A stretch of DNA of 64,000 nucleotides from Streptomyces sp. NBC_01669 (GTDB lineage Bacteria; Actinomycetota; Actinomycetes; Streptomycetales; Streptomycetaceae), in assembly GCF_026339735.1 (NCBI RefSeq), contig NZ_JAPEQG010000001.1, positions 1,736,001 through 1,800,000 of the forward strand. Reading direction: 5' to 3'. Positions 25,730 to 36,676 of the stretch are shown piece by piece. Below the pieces are notes generated by a model. It made no database searches. It was not told the origin of the DNA and saw only the letters and a list, made by a program, of their open reading frames with translations. Made by a program: the position numbers and the translations under genes. The stretch's first letter is position 1; every line of letters begins with the position of its first letter.

Positions 25730-26461
25730 GTGACGAGCAGTGGGACGGCCGAGCTGTTGCTGAGCGGCATCGTGCTGATCGGCGCCTCGGTGCAATGGCT
25801 CACGGGGATGGGGTTCGCGCTCATAGCCGTGCCCGCCCTGGTGCTGGTGCTGGGCCCGGCCGAGGGCGTGGTGCTCGCGAACTGCGCGGCCGGTGCGATC
25901 AGCCTGGTCGGGCTCGCGAGCGGCTGGCGGCAGGTGCGCCCGGCCTCGATGGTGCCCCTGGTCGTGGCCGCGGCGTGCACGGTGCCGGCCGGGAGCTGGG
26001 TGGCGGCCCGGTTGCCGGAGCCGGCGTTGCTGGCCGGCATGGGGGCGCTGGTGAGCGGGGCCGTGCTGCTGGTGCTGCGGGGCGTCCGGGTGCCCGCCCT
26101 GCGCGGGCCCGGAGGGGCGGTGGCCGCGGGTGCCGTGGGCGGGTTCATGAACTCGTCGGCGGGCGTCGGCGGCCCGGCGGTCTCCTTGTATGCCGTGAAC
26201 GCGGGTTGGACAGTGCGGGAATTCGTGCCGAACGCCCAGTTCTACGGGGTGGTGGTGAACGCGTTCTCCGTCGCCGCCAATGGTGTTCCGCAGCTCAGCG
26301 CTCCCCTCTGGCTCCTCATCACTGTCGGCCTGGCGGCGGGCGCCCTGATCGGGAAGGCGCTCACCGAGCGGGTGCCGGAGAAGCGGGCCCGACTGCTCGT
26401 CCTGCTGCTCGCGCTCGGCGGTGGGATCATCACGCTGGCCAAGGGAGTGTGGGCACTCTGA
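25730..26461 (+). CDS. TauE/SafE-family sulfite/organosulfonate exporter
   Basis: This 243-residue membrane protein with about eight helices has the TauE repeats: QWLTGMGFALIAVPAL in the first half and GGFMNSSAGVGGPAVSLY in the second. Members export sulfite, sulfoacetate or related anions. It stands alone; no sulfur-oxidation genes are adjacent. It starts on GTG. Confidence 0.85.
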   Translation: MTSSGTAELLLSGIVLIGASVQWLTGMGFALIAVPALVLVLGPAEGVVLANCAAGAISLVGLASGWRQVRPASMVPLVVAAACTVPAGSWVAARLPEPALLAGMGALVSGAVLLVLRGVRVPALRGPGGAVAAGAVGGFMNSSAGVGGPAVSLYAVNAGWTVREFVPNAQFYGVVVNAFSVAANGVPQLSAPLWLLITVGLAAGALIGKALTERVPEKRARLLVLLLALGGGIITLAKGVWAL

Positions 26462-28821
<2,360 letters not shown>

Positions 28822-28822
<1 letters not shown>

Positions 28823-28875
28823 TGCCGTGACCGGCAATGTCTGCCCGACGGGGCAAAGCTTGCCGGGAGGGGCAC
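28822..28875 (+). repeat. Palindromic REP-like element, copy B
   Basis: This 54-bp palindrome has nested pairs: AGTGCC with GGCACT, CCGGCAA with TTGCCGG, and TGCCC with GGGCA. It is closely related to copy A at 7098-7155 (same order of blocks, shared TTTGCC/GGCAAAGC core). Its first G is the last base of the icd stop codon, as in copy A. Confidence 0.65.
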
Positions 28876-28921
28876 TGGCCCCTGGAAGTCGCCGGTCTCC
28901 GCGAAACCCGCGATGACTGTT

Positions 28922-28951
28922 CCGCCCCGGCCGCACATGCGGCCGGGGCGG
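28922..28951 (+). terminator. icd terminator hairpin
   Basis: CCGCCCCGGCCGCA (28922-28935) and its exact complement (28938-28951) form a 14-bp palindrome; in RNA a loop of at least 4 nt would form. It is 100 nt past icd. Confidence 0.75.
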
Positions 28952-29127
28952 TCCCGTCTGCGGGGAGCTCGGGCCCAACCGTGATCCCCGTACGCGCTGC
29001 CGGTGCGCTCGCGGACGAGGCGGACAGGGTCTCCACTGCAGCCTGGGGTGCCCTGCCGTTGTCGCCGGTCCAGCTGGACTTCCTCGGCCGCCGTTGCGGG
29101 CCCTCCCGGGTGTGACGGGTGTGGGTC

Positions 29128-29973
29128 TCACAGGTCTCGGCGGTGGACGGCGATCGTTGCGATCACCATCGAGACGAGAGGCCAGGCCGCGAAGGTGATC
29201 CACGCTCCGCCGAGCGTCGCCGGGTAGTGCGAGACGAAGACGTTCGTCATGTCGACCTGGGCCAGGCGTCGCCAGGCGGTGAGCGGCATGGCGTGCAAGA
29301 CGTCGGCCGACCAGCGGTGGGTTTCGTTGAAGAACGAGGGGAGGAAGAAGAGCACCAGCACCGTGCCGACCACGGTGGCCGCGCTGTGCCGGATCAGGAC
29401 GCCCATGCCCATGCCGATGAGGGCGCAGACCGGGGCGAACAGGGCGGCGGCCGCGATGAACCGCAGGGCGCCGGGGTGGGTGATCGAAAGGCCGATGTGC
29501 CGGCCGGACAGGATCGCCTGGCTGAGGCCGAACGACGTCCCGGCGACGAGGATGCCGTATCCGAACATGACCGCTGCCAGCACGCACGCCTTGGCTGCCA
29601 GCACCGCGCGGCGGTCGGGGACGGCCGCGACAGTGGTGCGGATCATCCCGGTGGCGTACTCGCTGACGATCACGATGGCGCCGACACTGCTCGCGACGAG
29701 CATCAGGATGTCGGCGGCAATCATGGTGAACGAGGCGTTCAGCGCTGTCTGCACGTACATGGACGCGGTGTCGCCGGCGGTGAAGTGGTCGTAGGTGTAT
29801 TTCGCGGAATTGAGGTTGGCGCCGATGATGGCCAGGGCGCTGAGGCCGAGCACCCAGGGAGTGGAGCGCAGTGACCAGAGTTTGATCCACTCGGCGGCGA
29901 GCAGATCACGGAACCGGCCCCGGAGCTCGGCGGCGGTCCGGGGTGCGTCCGGGGCAAGGGTCAGGGTGGTCAT
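29128..29973 (-). CDS. ABC transporter permease (ABC-2 type)
   Basis: The 281-residue membrane protein has about six helices and the ABC-2 pattern: RFRDLLAAEWIKLWSLRST at the start, then large hydrophobic segments with IVIVSEYATGMIRTTVA. It pairs with the ATPase upstream, whose stop overlaps its ATG by 4 nt. Pairs of this kind export peptides, lipids or antibiotics; the cargo is unknown. Confidence 0.87.
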   Translation of the reverse strand: MTTLTLAPDAPRTAAELRGRFRDLLAAEWIKLWSLRSTPWVLGLSALAIIGANLNSAKYTYDHFTAGDTASMYVQTALNASFTMIAADILMLVASSVGAIVIVSEYATGMIRTTVAAVPDRRAVLAAKACVLAAVMFGYGILVAGTSFGLSQAILSGRHIGLSITHPGALRFIAAAALFAPVCALIGMGMGVLIRHSAATVVGTVLVLFFLPSFFNETHRWSADVLHAMPLTAWRRLAQVDMTNVFVSHYPATLGGAWITFAAWPLVSMVIATIAVHRRDL

Positions 29974-30881
29974 CGGTGCTCTCCTGCGAGGTATTCGACG
30001 CTGTCGGCGGTGAGTTCCATGAACGCCTCCTCCAGGGAGGCGGTGCGAGGGGTCAACTCCTGCAGCAGGAGCCGGTGTTCGAGGGCGAGTTCACCGATCC
30101 GGGCCGCGTCGGTACCGGTCACGGTGAGCGTGTCGTCGTCGCCGGGGTGCACGACGGCGCCCGCGGCGGTCAACACGCCGGTCAGCGTGGCGGGTTCGGA
30201 CGTACGGACGGTGACGCTCACCCGAGTGGCACGGGCGGCGAACTCCGCCACGCTCTCCGCGGCGATCAGCTTGCCGCGACCGATGACGATCAGCTGGTCC
30301 GCGGTGTTCTCCATCTCGCTCATCAGGTGGCTGGAGACGAACACCGTCCGGCCCTCGGCCGCGAGGCGGCGGAAAATGCCTCGCACCCACAGCACGCCCT
30401 CCGGGTCCAGCCCGTTGAGCGGCTCGTCGAACAGCATCACCGGCGGATCGCCGAGCAGCGCGGTCGCGATGCCGAGCCGCTGCTTCATACCGAGCGAGTA
30501 CCCACCGATCCGCCGGCCGGCCGCGCCGGCCAGCCCGACCTCGTGCAGCACCTCCTCCACCCGGCTGCGCGGGATGGCGTTGCTGCGGGCCAGGGCGCGC
30601 AGGTGGGCGCGGCCGCTGCGTCCGCCGTGGACATCGCTCGCGTCGAGCAGTGCGCCGACGTGGCGCAGGCCGCGCGAGCGGTCCCGCAACGGGCGGCCGT
30701 CGACCGTGGTGGTGCCGCTGGTGGGGTCGTTGAGCCCCAGAACCATGCGCAGGGTGGTGCTCTTTCCGGCACCGTTCGGGCCGAGGAACCCGGTGACATG
30801 GCCCGGGCGGACGGTGAAGGTGAGGTTGTCGACCGCAGTGGTGCGGCCGTAACGCTTCGTCAGTTCGTTGACTTCGATCAC
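29970..30881 (-). CDS. ABC transporter ATP-binding protein
   Basis: The ~303-residue ATPase has Walker A GPNGAGKST, signature YSLGMKQRLGIA, Walker B VMLFDEPLNGLDPEG and the switch His (SSHLMSEME). It belongs to the drug/bacitracin-export branch. The start is placed at GTG 30881 (IEVNELTKRYG), where the domain begins; an ATG at 30917 lies inside the inverted repeat and is less likely. No strong ribosome site is visible for either. Confidence 0.88.
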   Translation of the reverse strand: MIEVNELTKRYGRTTAVDNLTFTVRPGHVTGFLGPNGAGKSTTLRMVLGLNDPTSGTTTVDGRPLRDRSRGLRHVGALLDASDVHGGRSGRAHLRALARSNAIPRSRVEEVLHEVGLAGAAGRRIGGYSLGMKQRLGIATALLGDPPVMLFDEPLNGLDPEGVLWVRGIFRRLAAEGRTVFVSSHLMSEMENTADQLIVIGRGKLIAAESVAEFAARATRVSVTVRTSEPATLTGVLTAAGAVVHPGDDDTLTVTGTDAARIGELALEHRLLLQELTPRTASLEEAFMELTADSVEYLAGEHR

Positions 30882-30910
30882 GTGGCCAACGGTGCCGCGG
30901 CGGGGCCCGG

Positions 30911-30985
30911 CGGGCATCGGACCAGAACTGACACTCGGTCGCGGCGTCCGTCAACCCTGGTTGTACACCCCTGGTCCGATGCCCG
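30911..30985. promoter_or_regulatory. 15-bp perfect inverted repeat between ABC and two-component operons
   Basis: CGGGCATCGGACCAG at 30911-30925 is repeated as its exact complement at 30971-30985, 45 bp apart. The arms flank the divergent promoter region and include one candidate ATG for the ATPase. CCTGGTY also occurs three times (30956, 30970, 30996). The arrangement suits binding of the adjacent LuxR-type response regulator. Confidence 0.6.
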
Positions 30986-31013
30986 AAGGCGAGCGCCTGG
31001 TTACGATCACCAC

Positions 31014-32231
31014 ATGTCCGTGAAACCGCCCGTGCTGAAGCGCGTGTCACCGGGCGCGTGGACGGCCCTGGCCTGGTGCGTTTCGGTGGCGTACCCCTCC
31101 GTCGTGCTCGGCGCACGACCTGACCACCCGCCGGTCACCTCCTCCGACGCGGGCCTCCTCCCGCAGCACCGGGACTGGGCGACCATCACGCTCGCCACGC
31201 TCGTCGCGTTCACCGCCGCCGCTCTGCTGCGCCGTCGGCCGCTGGTGGCGACCGGTCTGCTGATCGCCGCCACTGTCGCGGAGACGGAAGCGTGGCGCTC
31301 GAACGTGCAGCTCCCGCCGACCGCTCTGCCGGCGGTCGCTGTCGCCCTCTGCCTGGTCACGGCCACCTGCCCGCGCCGGACATCGCGCGCCGCCGCAGCC
31401 ATGGTGGTCGGCGTTCTGTTCGGCCATCTGGCCATGCTGTCCGAGATGGGCGGCGGCCTGTTTCTCACCGGCACCACCATCGGCGCCTCGGACGGTGGCC
31501 TCCTGGTGGTCCTCATCGCCTGGCTGGTAGGCCGCTCGATGCGTCAGTCCCGGGAGCACGCCGAGACGTTGGGCGCTCAGACAGCCGCGCAGGCGGTCAC
31601 CGCAGAACGGCTGCGGATTGCGCGCGAGATGCACGACACGGTGGCGCACAGCATCGGCATCGTCGCCCTGCAGGCCGGTGCGGCGCGGCGGGTCATCGAC
31701 AGCCGGCCGGACCGGGCGCGCGACGCGTTGACCGAGATCGAGGCCGCCGGGCGGGAGACGCTGGCGGGGCTGCGCCGCATGCTCGGCGCCCTGCGCCAGG
31801 CCGATCAGGAAGCAGGCGCGGAGGTGACCGCGCTGCACCACATGTCAGGCCTGGCCGACCTCGACCGGCTGACCGCCGCGACGACGGCCGCCGGTGTGCG
31901 GGTCGATGTCCGGTGGCACGGCGAGCGGCCCCCGCTCCTGCCGGAGATCGACCTGGCGGCCTTCCGCATCATCCAGGAGTCGGTCACCAACGTGTTGCGT
32001 CACGCCGGCGCCCGCTCCTGCCAGGTGTCCATCGACTGCCGGAATGCGGACGAGGTGGCCATCGAGATCACCGACCGGGGCCGCGGCCACAGCAGCATCC
32101 CGGGCAGCGGTTACGGCCTCGCGGGACTGCGCGAGCGGGTCGCCCTGCTGCACGGGGAGTTCCACGCGGCACCCCGGGCCGACGGCGGCTTCCAGGTGTC
32201 GGCCCGGCTGCCCGTGGCGGGAGGAGCATGA
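31014..32231 (+). CDS. Sensor histidine kinase (NarL/DesK-type, HisKA_3)
   Basis: The 405-residue kinase has about five to six N-terminal membrane helices (residues 10-175), a dimerisation/phosphoacceptor helix with H207 (REMHDTVAH), and an HATPase domain with N-box ESVTNVLRHA and GYGLAGLRERV. There is no large extracellular domain, so it probably senses within the membrane, as in LiaS/DesK kinases. Its stop overlaps the response-regulator start. The neighbouring divergent ABC transporter is a likely target. Confidence 0.9.
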   Translation: MSVKPPVLKRVSPGAWTALAWCVSVAYPSVVLGARPDHPPVTSSDAGLLPQHRDWATITLATLVAFTAAALLRRRPLVATGLLIAATVAETEAWRSNVQLPPTALPAVAVALCLVTATCPRRTSRAAAAMVVGVLFGHLAMLSEMGGGLFLTGTTIGASDGGLLVVLIAWLVGRSMRQSREHAETLGAQTAAQAVTAERLRIAREMHDTVAHSIGIVALQAGAARRVIDSRPDRARDALTEIEAAGRETLAGLRRMLGALRQADQEAGAEVTALHHMSGLADLDRLTAATTAAGVRVDVRWHGERPPLLPEIDLAAFRIIQESVTNVLRHAGARSCQVSIDCRNADEVAIEITDRGRGHSSIPGSGYGLAGLRERVALLHGEFHAAPRADGGFQVSARLPVAGGA

Positions 32232-32893
32232 TGACCGTCCGCGTCGTGCTGGCCGACGACCAACCGCTGGTCCGGGCCGCCCTGGAGATGGTCATCTCCG
32301 AAACGCCCGACGTCGAGGTCGTCGGGGAGGCCGGAACCGGCGCCGAAGCGGTCCGGCTGGCCGAGGAGCTGGACCCCGACGTGGTGGTGATGGACATCCG
32401 CATGCCGGGCATGGACGGCATCGAGGCCACCCGCCTGGTCACCGCGGGCTCGGGAGATGCGCGTGTCGTGGTGCTCACCACCTTCGACGACGACGATTAC
32501 GTCTACGCCGCACTGCGCGCGGGTGCGTCCGGTTTCCTCGTCAAGGACATGGCGCTGGACGACATCCTCGCCGCGATCCGGGTGGTCGCCGCCGGGGACG
32601 CCTTGATCGCGCCGAGCGTCACCCGTCGGCTGATCGCCGAGTTCGCCGGACGGCGAGAGCCCGCCCCCGCCCCCGCGACGCGGCAGCTCGGCGGCATCAC
32701 CGACCGAGAACGGGAGATCCTCACCCTCGTCGGGCGCGGCCTGTCCAACACCGAGATCGCCGCCGAGCTGGTCATCAGCGTGGCCACCGTCAAGACGTAC
32801 GTGACGCGGCTGCTCTCCAAGCTCGACGCCCGCGACCGCGTGCAGCTGGTCATCCTCGCGTACGAGACGGGCCTGGTGACGCTGCCCCGCTGA
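32231..32893 (+). CDS. NarL/LuxR-family response regulator
   Basis: The 220-residue regulator has a receiver domain with D9-D10, phosphoacceptor D55 (VVVMDIRMPGMDG) and K105, and a C-terminal LuxR helix-turn-helix (TDREREILTLVGRGLSNTEIA, then VATVKTYVTRLLSKL). It is the partner of the upstream kinase. Two ATGs are adjacent; the second (32231) has better spacing from GGAGGAG. Confidence 0.92.
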   Translation: MTVRVVLADDQPLVRAALEMVISETPDVEVVGEAGTGAEAVRLAEELDPDVVVMDIRMPGMDGIEATRLVTAGSGDARVVVLTTFDDDDYVYAALRAGASGFLVKDMALDDILAAIRVVAAGDALIAPSVTRRLIAEFAGRREPAPAPATRQLGGITDREREILTLVGRGLSNTEIAAELVISVATVKTYVTRLLSKLDARDRVQLVILAYETGLVTLPR

Positions 32894-33119
32894 GCAGTAC
32901 ACCCATCGTCGTGCTCACCCAGAGCGCCGCGTCCTCCTGCTGCGCCCAGTCCTGCCACGCCGGCGCACAGTCCTCCTCCTCGAAGGCGACCTCACCAGGA
33001 TCGGCGACCTTGACAGTGATCCCCATCGTGGCCGTGCCGTCCTGTGCGGGGGCGTCTACCGCGCTCTTCGGAAGGCGTTCGACCGCCCGGGTACCGATGA
33101 TCGGGATCGCCGGGATGTG
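32850..33119 (-). other. Possible coding remnant between convergent genes
   Basis: A minus-strand frame over 32890-33119 has strong third-position GC bias and a protein-like composition (IPAIPIIGTRAVERLPKSA, TATMGITVKVADPGE, ALWVSTTMGVLLSG). It has no convincing start codon and runs antisense into the response-regulator 3' end. It may be the C-terminal remnant of a lost gene. No family is recognised. Confidence 0.25.
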
Positions 33120-33126
33120 AAGTCGC

Positions 33127-33606
33127 TCAGGGGTGCATTCGCGCGCCCTTGAGGACCTTGTCCACCGCGTTGCGCGGCCCGTAGACGGCCATCCCCACCA
33201 GATCGAGCTGGTCCTTTCCCACGGCCCGTACCGCCGCCCGGTTGTCCCGGTCGTTGCCCGTGCTGAACAGATCCGAGGTGAACACGGCTCTCGGCAGCAA
33301 GCGCGACAGCGCACGGCCGTGCGCAGCGGTCAACGTCTCCTTCGTTCCTTCGAAGACCAGCACGGGCTGGCGGAACATCGGCAGATACGTGGTGTCGTCG
33401 GCGTCCGTGTACGGCTCGCCGATCACCTCGGGTGACGCCGTGCCGAGCCCGCTGAGCAGGAAGGCGGTCACATTCAGCCGCTGCCAGGACTCAAGATCCT
33501 CCCGCAACAGGACAGCGATCTTGGTGTCGAAGCGGACAGGCACGTTCTCATTCCCCGCACCGGTCGCAACCCCGGTTCCGGCCTCGGTCTCCTCGTCAGT
33601 TCTCAT
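33127..33606 (-). CDS. DUF2000 family protein
   Basis: The 159-residue protein matches DUF2000 (VRFDTKIAVLLREDLESWQRLNVTAFL at the start of the domain, about residues 22-48; YTDADDTTYLPMFRQPVLVF; DLVGMAVYG). DUF2000 proteins adopt a PTH2-like fold and are often beside AraC regulators, as here. The reaction is unknown. ATG 33606 has GGAG about 9 nt upstream. Confidence 0.8.
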   Translation of the reverse strand: MRTDEETEAGTGVATGAGNENVPVRFDTKIAVLLREDLESWQRLNVTAFLLSGLGTASPEVIGEPYTDADDTTYLPMFRQPVLVFEGTKETLTAAHGRALSRLLPRAVFTSDLFSTGNDRDNRAAVRAVGKDQLDLVGMAVYGPRNAVDKVLKGARMHP

Positions 33607-33655
33607 GCTTCGAGACTCCAGGGTCCGCGCCCTCTCCGTCTTGTACGTTCTTTGC

Positions 33656-34459
33656 GTGACGCCCCGGCAGGAGATCTCCGCTTGGCGCCCCCGAGTCGCG
33701 GGCGTCGTGGAGGTTTTCCACGCACACTTCACCGAGCACGCGTACCCCATGCACGTCCACGATGCCTGGACGTTGCTGATCGTCGATGACGGCGCGGTCC
33801 GCTACGACCTGGACCGTCACGAGCGCGGCACCCCGAACGACACCGTGAGCCTGCTCCCGCCGCAGATCCCGCACAACGGCTCACCCGCCACCCCTCACGG
33901 CTTCCGCAAACGCGTGCTCTACCTCGACACGACACAACTGGACGAGAGCCTCATCGGGCCGGCCGTGGACGGCCCGGACCTCACCGATCCCGTGCTGCGC
34001 AGACGCGTCGGACAGCTGCACACCACTCTCGCGAACCGGGGGGACGAGTTCGAGGCGGAGAGCCGTCTGGCCTTCATCGGTGAGCGACTGCGCACGCACC
34101 TGCGCCCCAGGCCGGCCCTCGGTAGCGCGGGGCCCCACCGCGACATCGCCCGGAGCCTGCGTGACCTCCTCGACGAGCGCCTGCTTGAAGGCATCACCCT
34201 GGAAGAGGCCGCGCGCCTGGTACACGCCCACCCCACGCATCTCGTACGAGCCTTCAGCGGCGCCTTCGGCATCGCCCCTCACCAGTACGTGATGTCCCGT
34301 CGCGTCGACCTGGCCCGCCGTCTGCTGCTCGACGCACAGCCGGCGGGCGAGGTAGCGACCGCTGCCGGCTTCTACGACCAGTCCCACCTCACCCGGCACT
34401 TCAAGCGGGTCGTGGGCATCACCCCGGGCCGGTACGCCCGAACCGGGACCATCCGCTGA
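33656..34459 (+). CDS. AraC-family transcriptional regulator (cupin sensor)
   Basis: The 267-residue regulator has an N-terminal AraC cupin (FTEHAYPMHVHDAWTLLIVDDG, PQIPHNG) and two C-terminal helix-turn-helix motifs (LEEAARLVHAHPTHLVRAFSGAFG; AGEVATAAGFYDQSHLTRHFKR). It is divergent from the DUF2000 gene, which is its likely target. TACGTT ends 7 nt before the GTG start, which suggests a leaderless transcript. Confidence 0.88.
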   Translation: MTPRQEISAWRPRVAGVVEVFHAHFTEHAYPMHVHDAWTLLIVDDGAVRYDLDRHERGTPNDTVSLLPPQIPHNGSPATPHGFRKRVLYLDTTQLDESLIGPAVDGPDLTDPVLRRRVGQLHTTLANRGDEFEAESRLAFIGERLRTHLRPRPALGSAGPHRDIARSLRDLLDERLLEGITLEEAARLVHAHPTHLVRAFSGAFGIAPHQYVMSRRVDLARRLLLDAQPAGEVATAAGFYDQSHLTRHFKRVVGITPGRYARTGTIR

Positions 34460-34749
34460 TGGTGGACCGCCCGCGCATGCCGCCACACCTGCACCCCAGC
34501 GGGAGAAGCGGCTTCGATGCGGTTGAGCCACGAGGAGTTCGTTCCACCCCGGGGTGGTCGCCGGGAGCGCGGTGGCCCCGGCCGCTCGCGCCAACAGTCC
34601 GAGGTGGGTGAGCTGGGAGGCCATGCCGAGGAGGCGGCGGACCTCCGCGACCGTCATCCGCGCGATGTAGCGGGCCCACTACCCACCGTCGCGCACCACA
34701 CACCACGCCACGAACGGCAGAAGGTTCGTGCGCCCGTGCCCCCATGAAA
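34460..34749. other. Non-genic stretch with possible decayed minus-strand coding sequence
   Basis: No intact gene was found. On the minus strand, GRTNLLPFVAWCVV and, after a frame change, RYIARMTVAEVRRLLGMASQL have protein-like character and could be the end of a transposase-like gene. This is a weak reading. Confidence 0.25.
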
Positions 34750-34775
34750 ACGGTCCCCTCGTTCGAGAGGACCGT
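34750..34775 (-). terminator. Hairpin after Gly/Tyr-rich peptide gene
   Basis: ACGGTCCCCTC (34750-34760) pairs with GAGAGGACCGT (34765-34775) with one mismatch around a GTTC loop. It is about 25 nt past the stop of the minus-strand gene. Confidence 0.65.
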
Positions 34776-34800
34776 CCAATCCACCTTTCCCGAAGTGGGC

Positions 34801-35088
34801 TCAGTAACCGCCGTAGCCGCCGTAGCCGCCGTAGCCGCCAGGTACGGTCACCAGGACGATGGCTACGGGGCCGTTGTCGTAGCCGTAGCCGTAGCCGTTG
34901 TCATAGCCGTACCCGTACCCGTAGCAGTTGTCCCACCAACCGCACCAGTCGTAGGAATTGCTGGCCACGGAGGTCGCGTGGGCAGGAGCCGCCGTGGCCG
35001 TACCCGCCGCCCCGACAGCGGCGCCACCAGCCAGCATCACACCGGCGGCGGCTACAGCGAGAGAACGCTTGATATGAGGTGCTCGCAT
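34801..35088 (-). CDS. Secreted Gly/Tyr-rich repeat peptide
   Basis: The 95-residue precursor has a Sec signal peptide (about 1-33, ending TATAAPA) and a mature part of about 60 residues: a Trp/Cys motif (DWCGWWDNCYG), then YGYGYGYDNGYGYGYDNG and a C-terminal GGYGGYGGYGGY. The two Cys could form a disulfide. The DNA holds 9-bp tandem repeats (GTAGCCGCC). The composition suggests self-assembly or surface adhesion, but no family is recognised. GGAAAGG lies upstream of the ATG. Confidence 0.75.
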   Translation of the reverse strand: MRAPHIKRSLAVAAAGVMLAGGAAVGAAGTATAAPAHATSVASNSYDWCGWWDNCYGYGYGYDNGYGYGYDNGPVAIVLVTVPGGYGGYGGYGGY

Positions 35089-35650
35089 GAGTCTTTACCT
35101 TTCCTTCCACCACTGAAGATCGAAGGTGGACGGGCACAGCGCACGCGGAACATGCGGCGCGGTTCGCAGAGGTCACAGCTCGAAGCGGGAGCACGTCTCG
35201 CGGATGATCGGTTCCCACCTTTCGGGAACCTTGCCGCCCAGGGCGCGCCCCGGTTGCGACTCTCACAACCATCACGCTAGTAGCACCTGCCCGGTCCAGC
35301 ATCTTGAACAGAAATCTCCTCGAACCCACAGGTCAGCAGCCGACGGCCAGGACCGAGCCCGTGACGTCCGCCCTGACACCGTCTCTCTTCGACGGTGACG
35401 CCCCAAAGGCCCACACCACCCGCATGGAGCAATGGCAGAGAAATAGAGAGGCAATCTCGTTGCGGGCGGCAGAAGAGCCGCGCAGGCTGACGCAGCGGAC
35501 CCGCCAGGCCGTCGCTGCAGGAGAATCCGTCACGTGGGCATCCTGCTTCGGCGTCGCCGTGCACCACCCTCCGTGCGCGTACCCAGACGCTCGTGTCCCG
35601 TGTCGGTGGACACTGACGCGCCATCGGCTTGGACGGTTCACCCGAGCATT
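35089..35650. other. Intergenic region with hairpin
   Basis: This 560-bp stretch has mixed GC and no convincing gene. A plus-strand frame starting at 35304 is open for 133 codons but has poor composition. GGTTCCC (35210-35216) and GGGAACC (35224-35230) form a small hairpin upstream of the Gly/Tyr-rich gene, within its probable promoter or leader. Confidence 0.4.
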
Positions 35651-35953
35651 TCACTCGCTGCCCGAGGACCCGCTCATACGACGGCGCTCGCGTACACGGC
35701 GATGACGCTCGGAGCGCCCGGTAACCCAGCGGGCGCACTCCGTGCCGAGCCCCAACGCCAGAAGCAGGGCGAGGGCGGCGGCGATCAGGGCCTGCGATAC
35801 ACGAGTCGCCGGCAGGCCGGCCCGGTAGGACCCGCAGCCGACCATCGTCAAGCCGGCAGGCCCGACCGTCAGCACCAGGCAGAGCCGCGCCGTCGCGCCG
35901 GAGAGGCGCCCACCTCCCGCGGCCCACTGTTTGAGGTTTTCCAAGAACCACAA
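35651..35953 (-). CDS. Hypothetical small membrane protein
   Basis: The 100-residue frame has two hydrophobic segments (about 19-40 and 53-70) and a basic C-terminal tail (WVTGRSERHRRVRERRR). It would start on TTG, with GGAGGGGGG about 11 nt upstream. Codon bias is moderate and no family is recognised, so it may not be expressed. Confidence 0.35.
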   Translation of the reverse strand: MWFLENLKQWAAGGGRLSGATARLCLVLTVGPAGLTMVGCGSYRAGLPATRVSQALIAAALALLLALGLGTECARWVTGRSERHRRVRERRRMSGSSGSE

Positions 35954-36027
35954 CGCGATAGGCGCCCCCCTCCAGTGCTACGAGCAACACTCCCAGGACA
36001 AGGTCAGGGGCCGATAGATTCCAGAGC

Positions 36028-36462
36028 ATGAGCGTTGAGACCGAGGTCGTTCACGAGGCGACCGACGAAGTGGTGGAGGCGTTTGCTCGTCTCCTTCCGC
36101 AGCTGTCGTCCAAGGCAAAGCCCCTGAGCCATGAAGCAGTGGGCAGATTGACGGCTGCCAGTACCAACACGTTGCTGGTGGCCCGTGTCGAGGGCGTGAT
36201 CGTCGGGACGTTGACGCTGGTGATGTCCCCCTTGCCGTCCGGTCTGCGGGCTCACATCGAGGACGTGGTGGTCGATGCCGCCGCACGTGGCCACGGGGTC
36301 GGCAGAGTCCTGATCGACAAGGCCCTCGGCCTGGCCGCGGACGCGGGAGCTCGAACCGTCGACCTCACATCGCGGCCTTCGCGAGAGGCTGCGAACCTCT
36401 TGTACGAGCGGGCGGGTTTCCAACGGAGAGAGTCGACTATCTATCGAGTCACCCTGGGCTGA
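36028..36462 (+). CDS. GNAT-family N-acetyltransferase
   Basis: This 144-residue acetyltransferase has the acetyl-CoA motif A (IEDVVVDAAARGHGVGRVLIDKAL, containing RGHGVG) and the motif B segment NLLYERAGFQRRES. The acceptor is unknown. TAGATT ends 7 nt before the ATG, so the mRNA may be leaderless. Confidence 0.85.
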   Translation: MSVETEVVHEATDEVVEAFARLLPQLSSKAKPLSHEAVGRLTAASTNTLLVARVEGVIVGTLTLVMSPLPSGLRAHIEDVVVDAAARGHGVGRVLIDKALGLAADAGARTVDLTSRPSREAANLLYERAGFQRRESTIYRVTLG

Positions 36463-36676
36463 AGCGCGGTGCGGGCTCACTCGCGATCAACATCCCTGAC
36501 CCGTGTGTCACCGTTTTCGGATGCAGTGGCCCCGTCCGCGAGACCGGTCCATGCCCAAGGCGCGCGCGCCGGCCCCGCCGCGGGCTGACGCTGTCGGCGG
36601 CATCGGCCACCGACGGCGCCCCCTCGTCCGCGGCTTGGTCAGCTCGGCCCTTCAGTGCTGTCCGGACGCCCTCGGT

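Noticed and set aside
34804..34930. Short tandem repeats as a CRISPR array.
   Set aside because: The 9-bp repeats have no spacers and encode the Gly/Tyr repeats of a secreted peptide.
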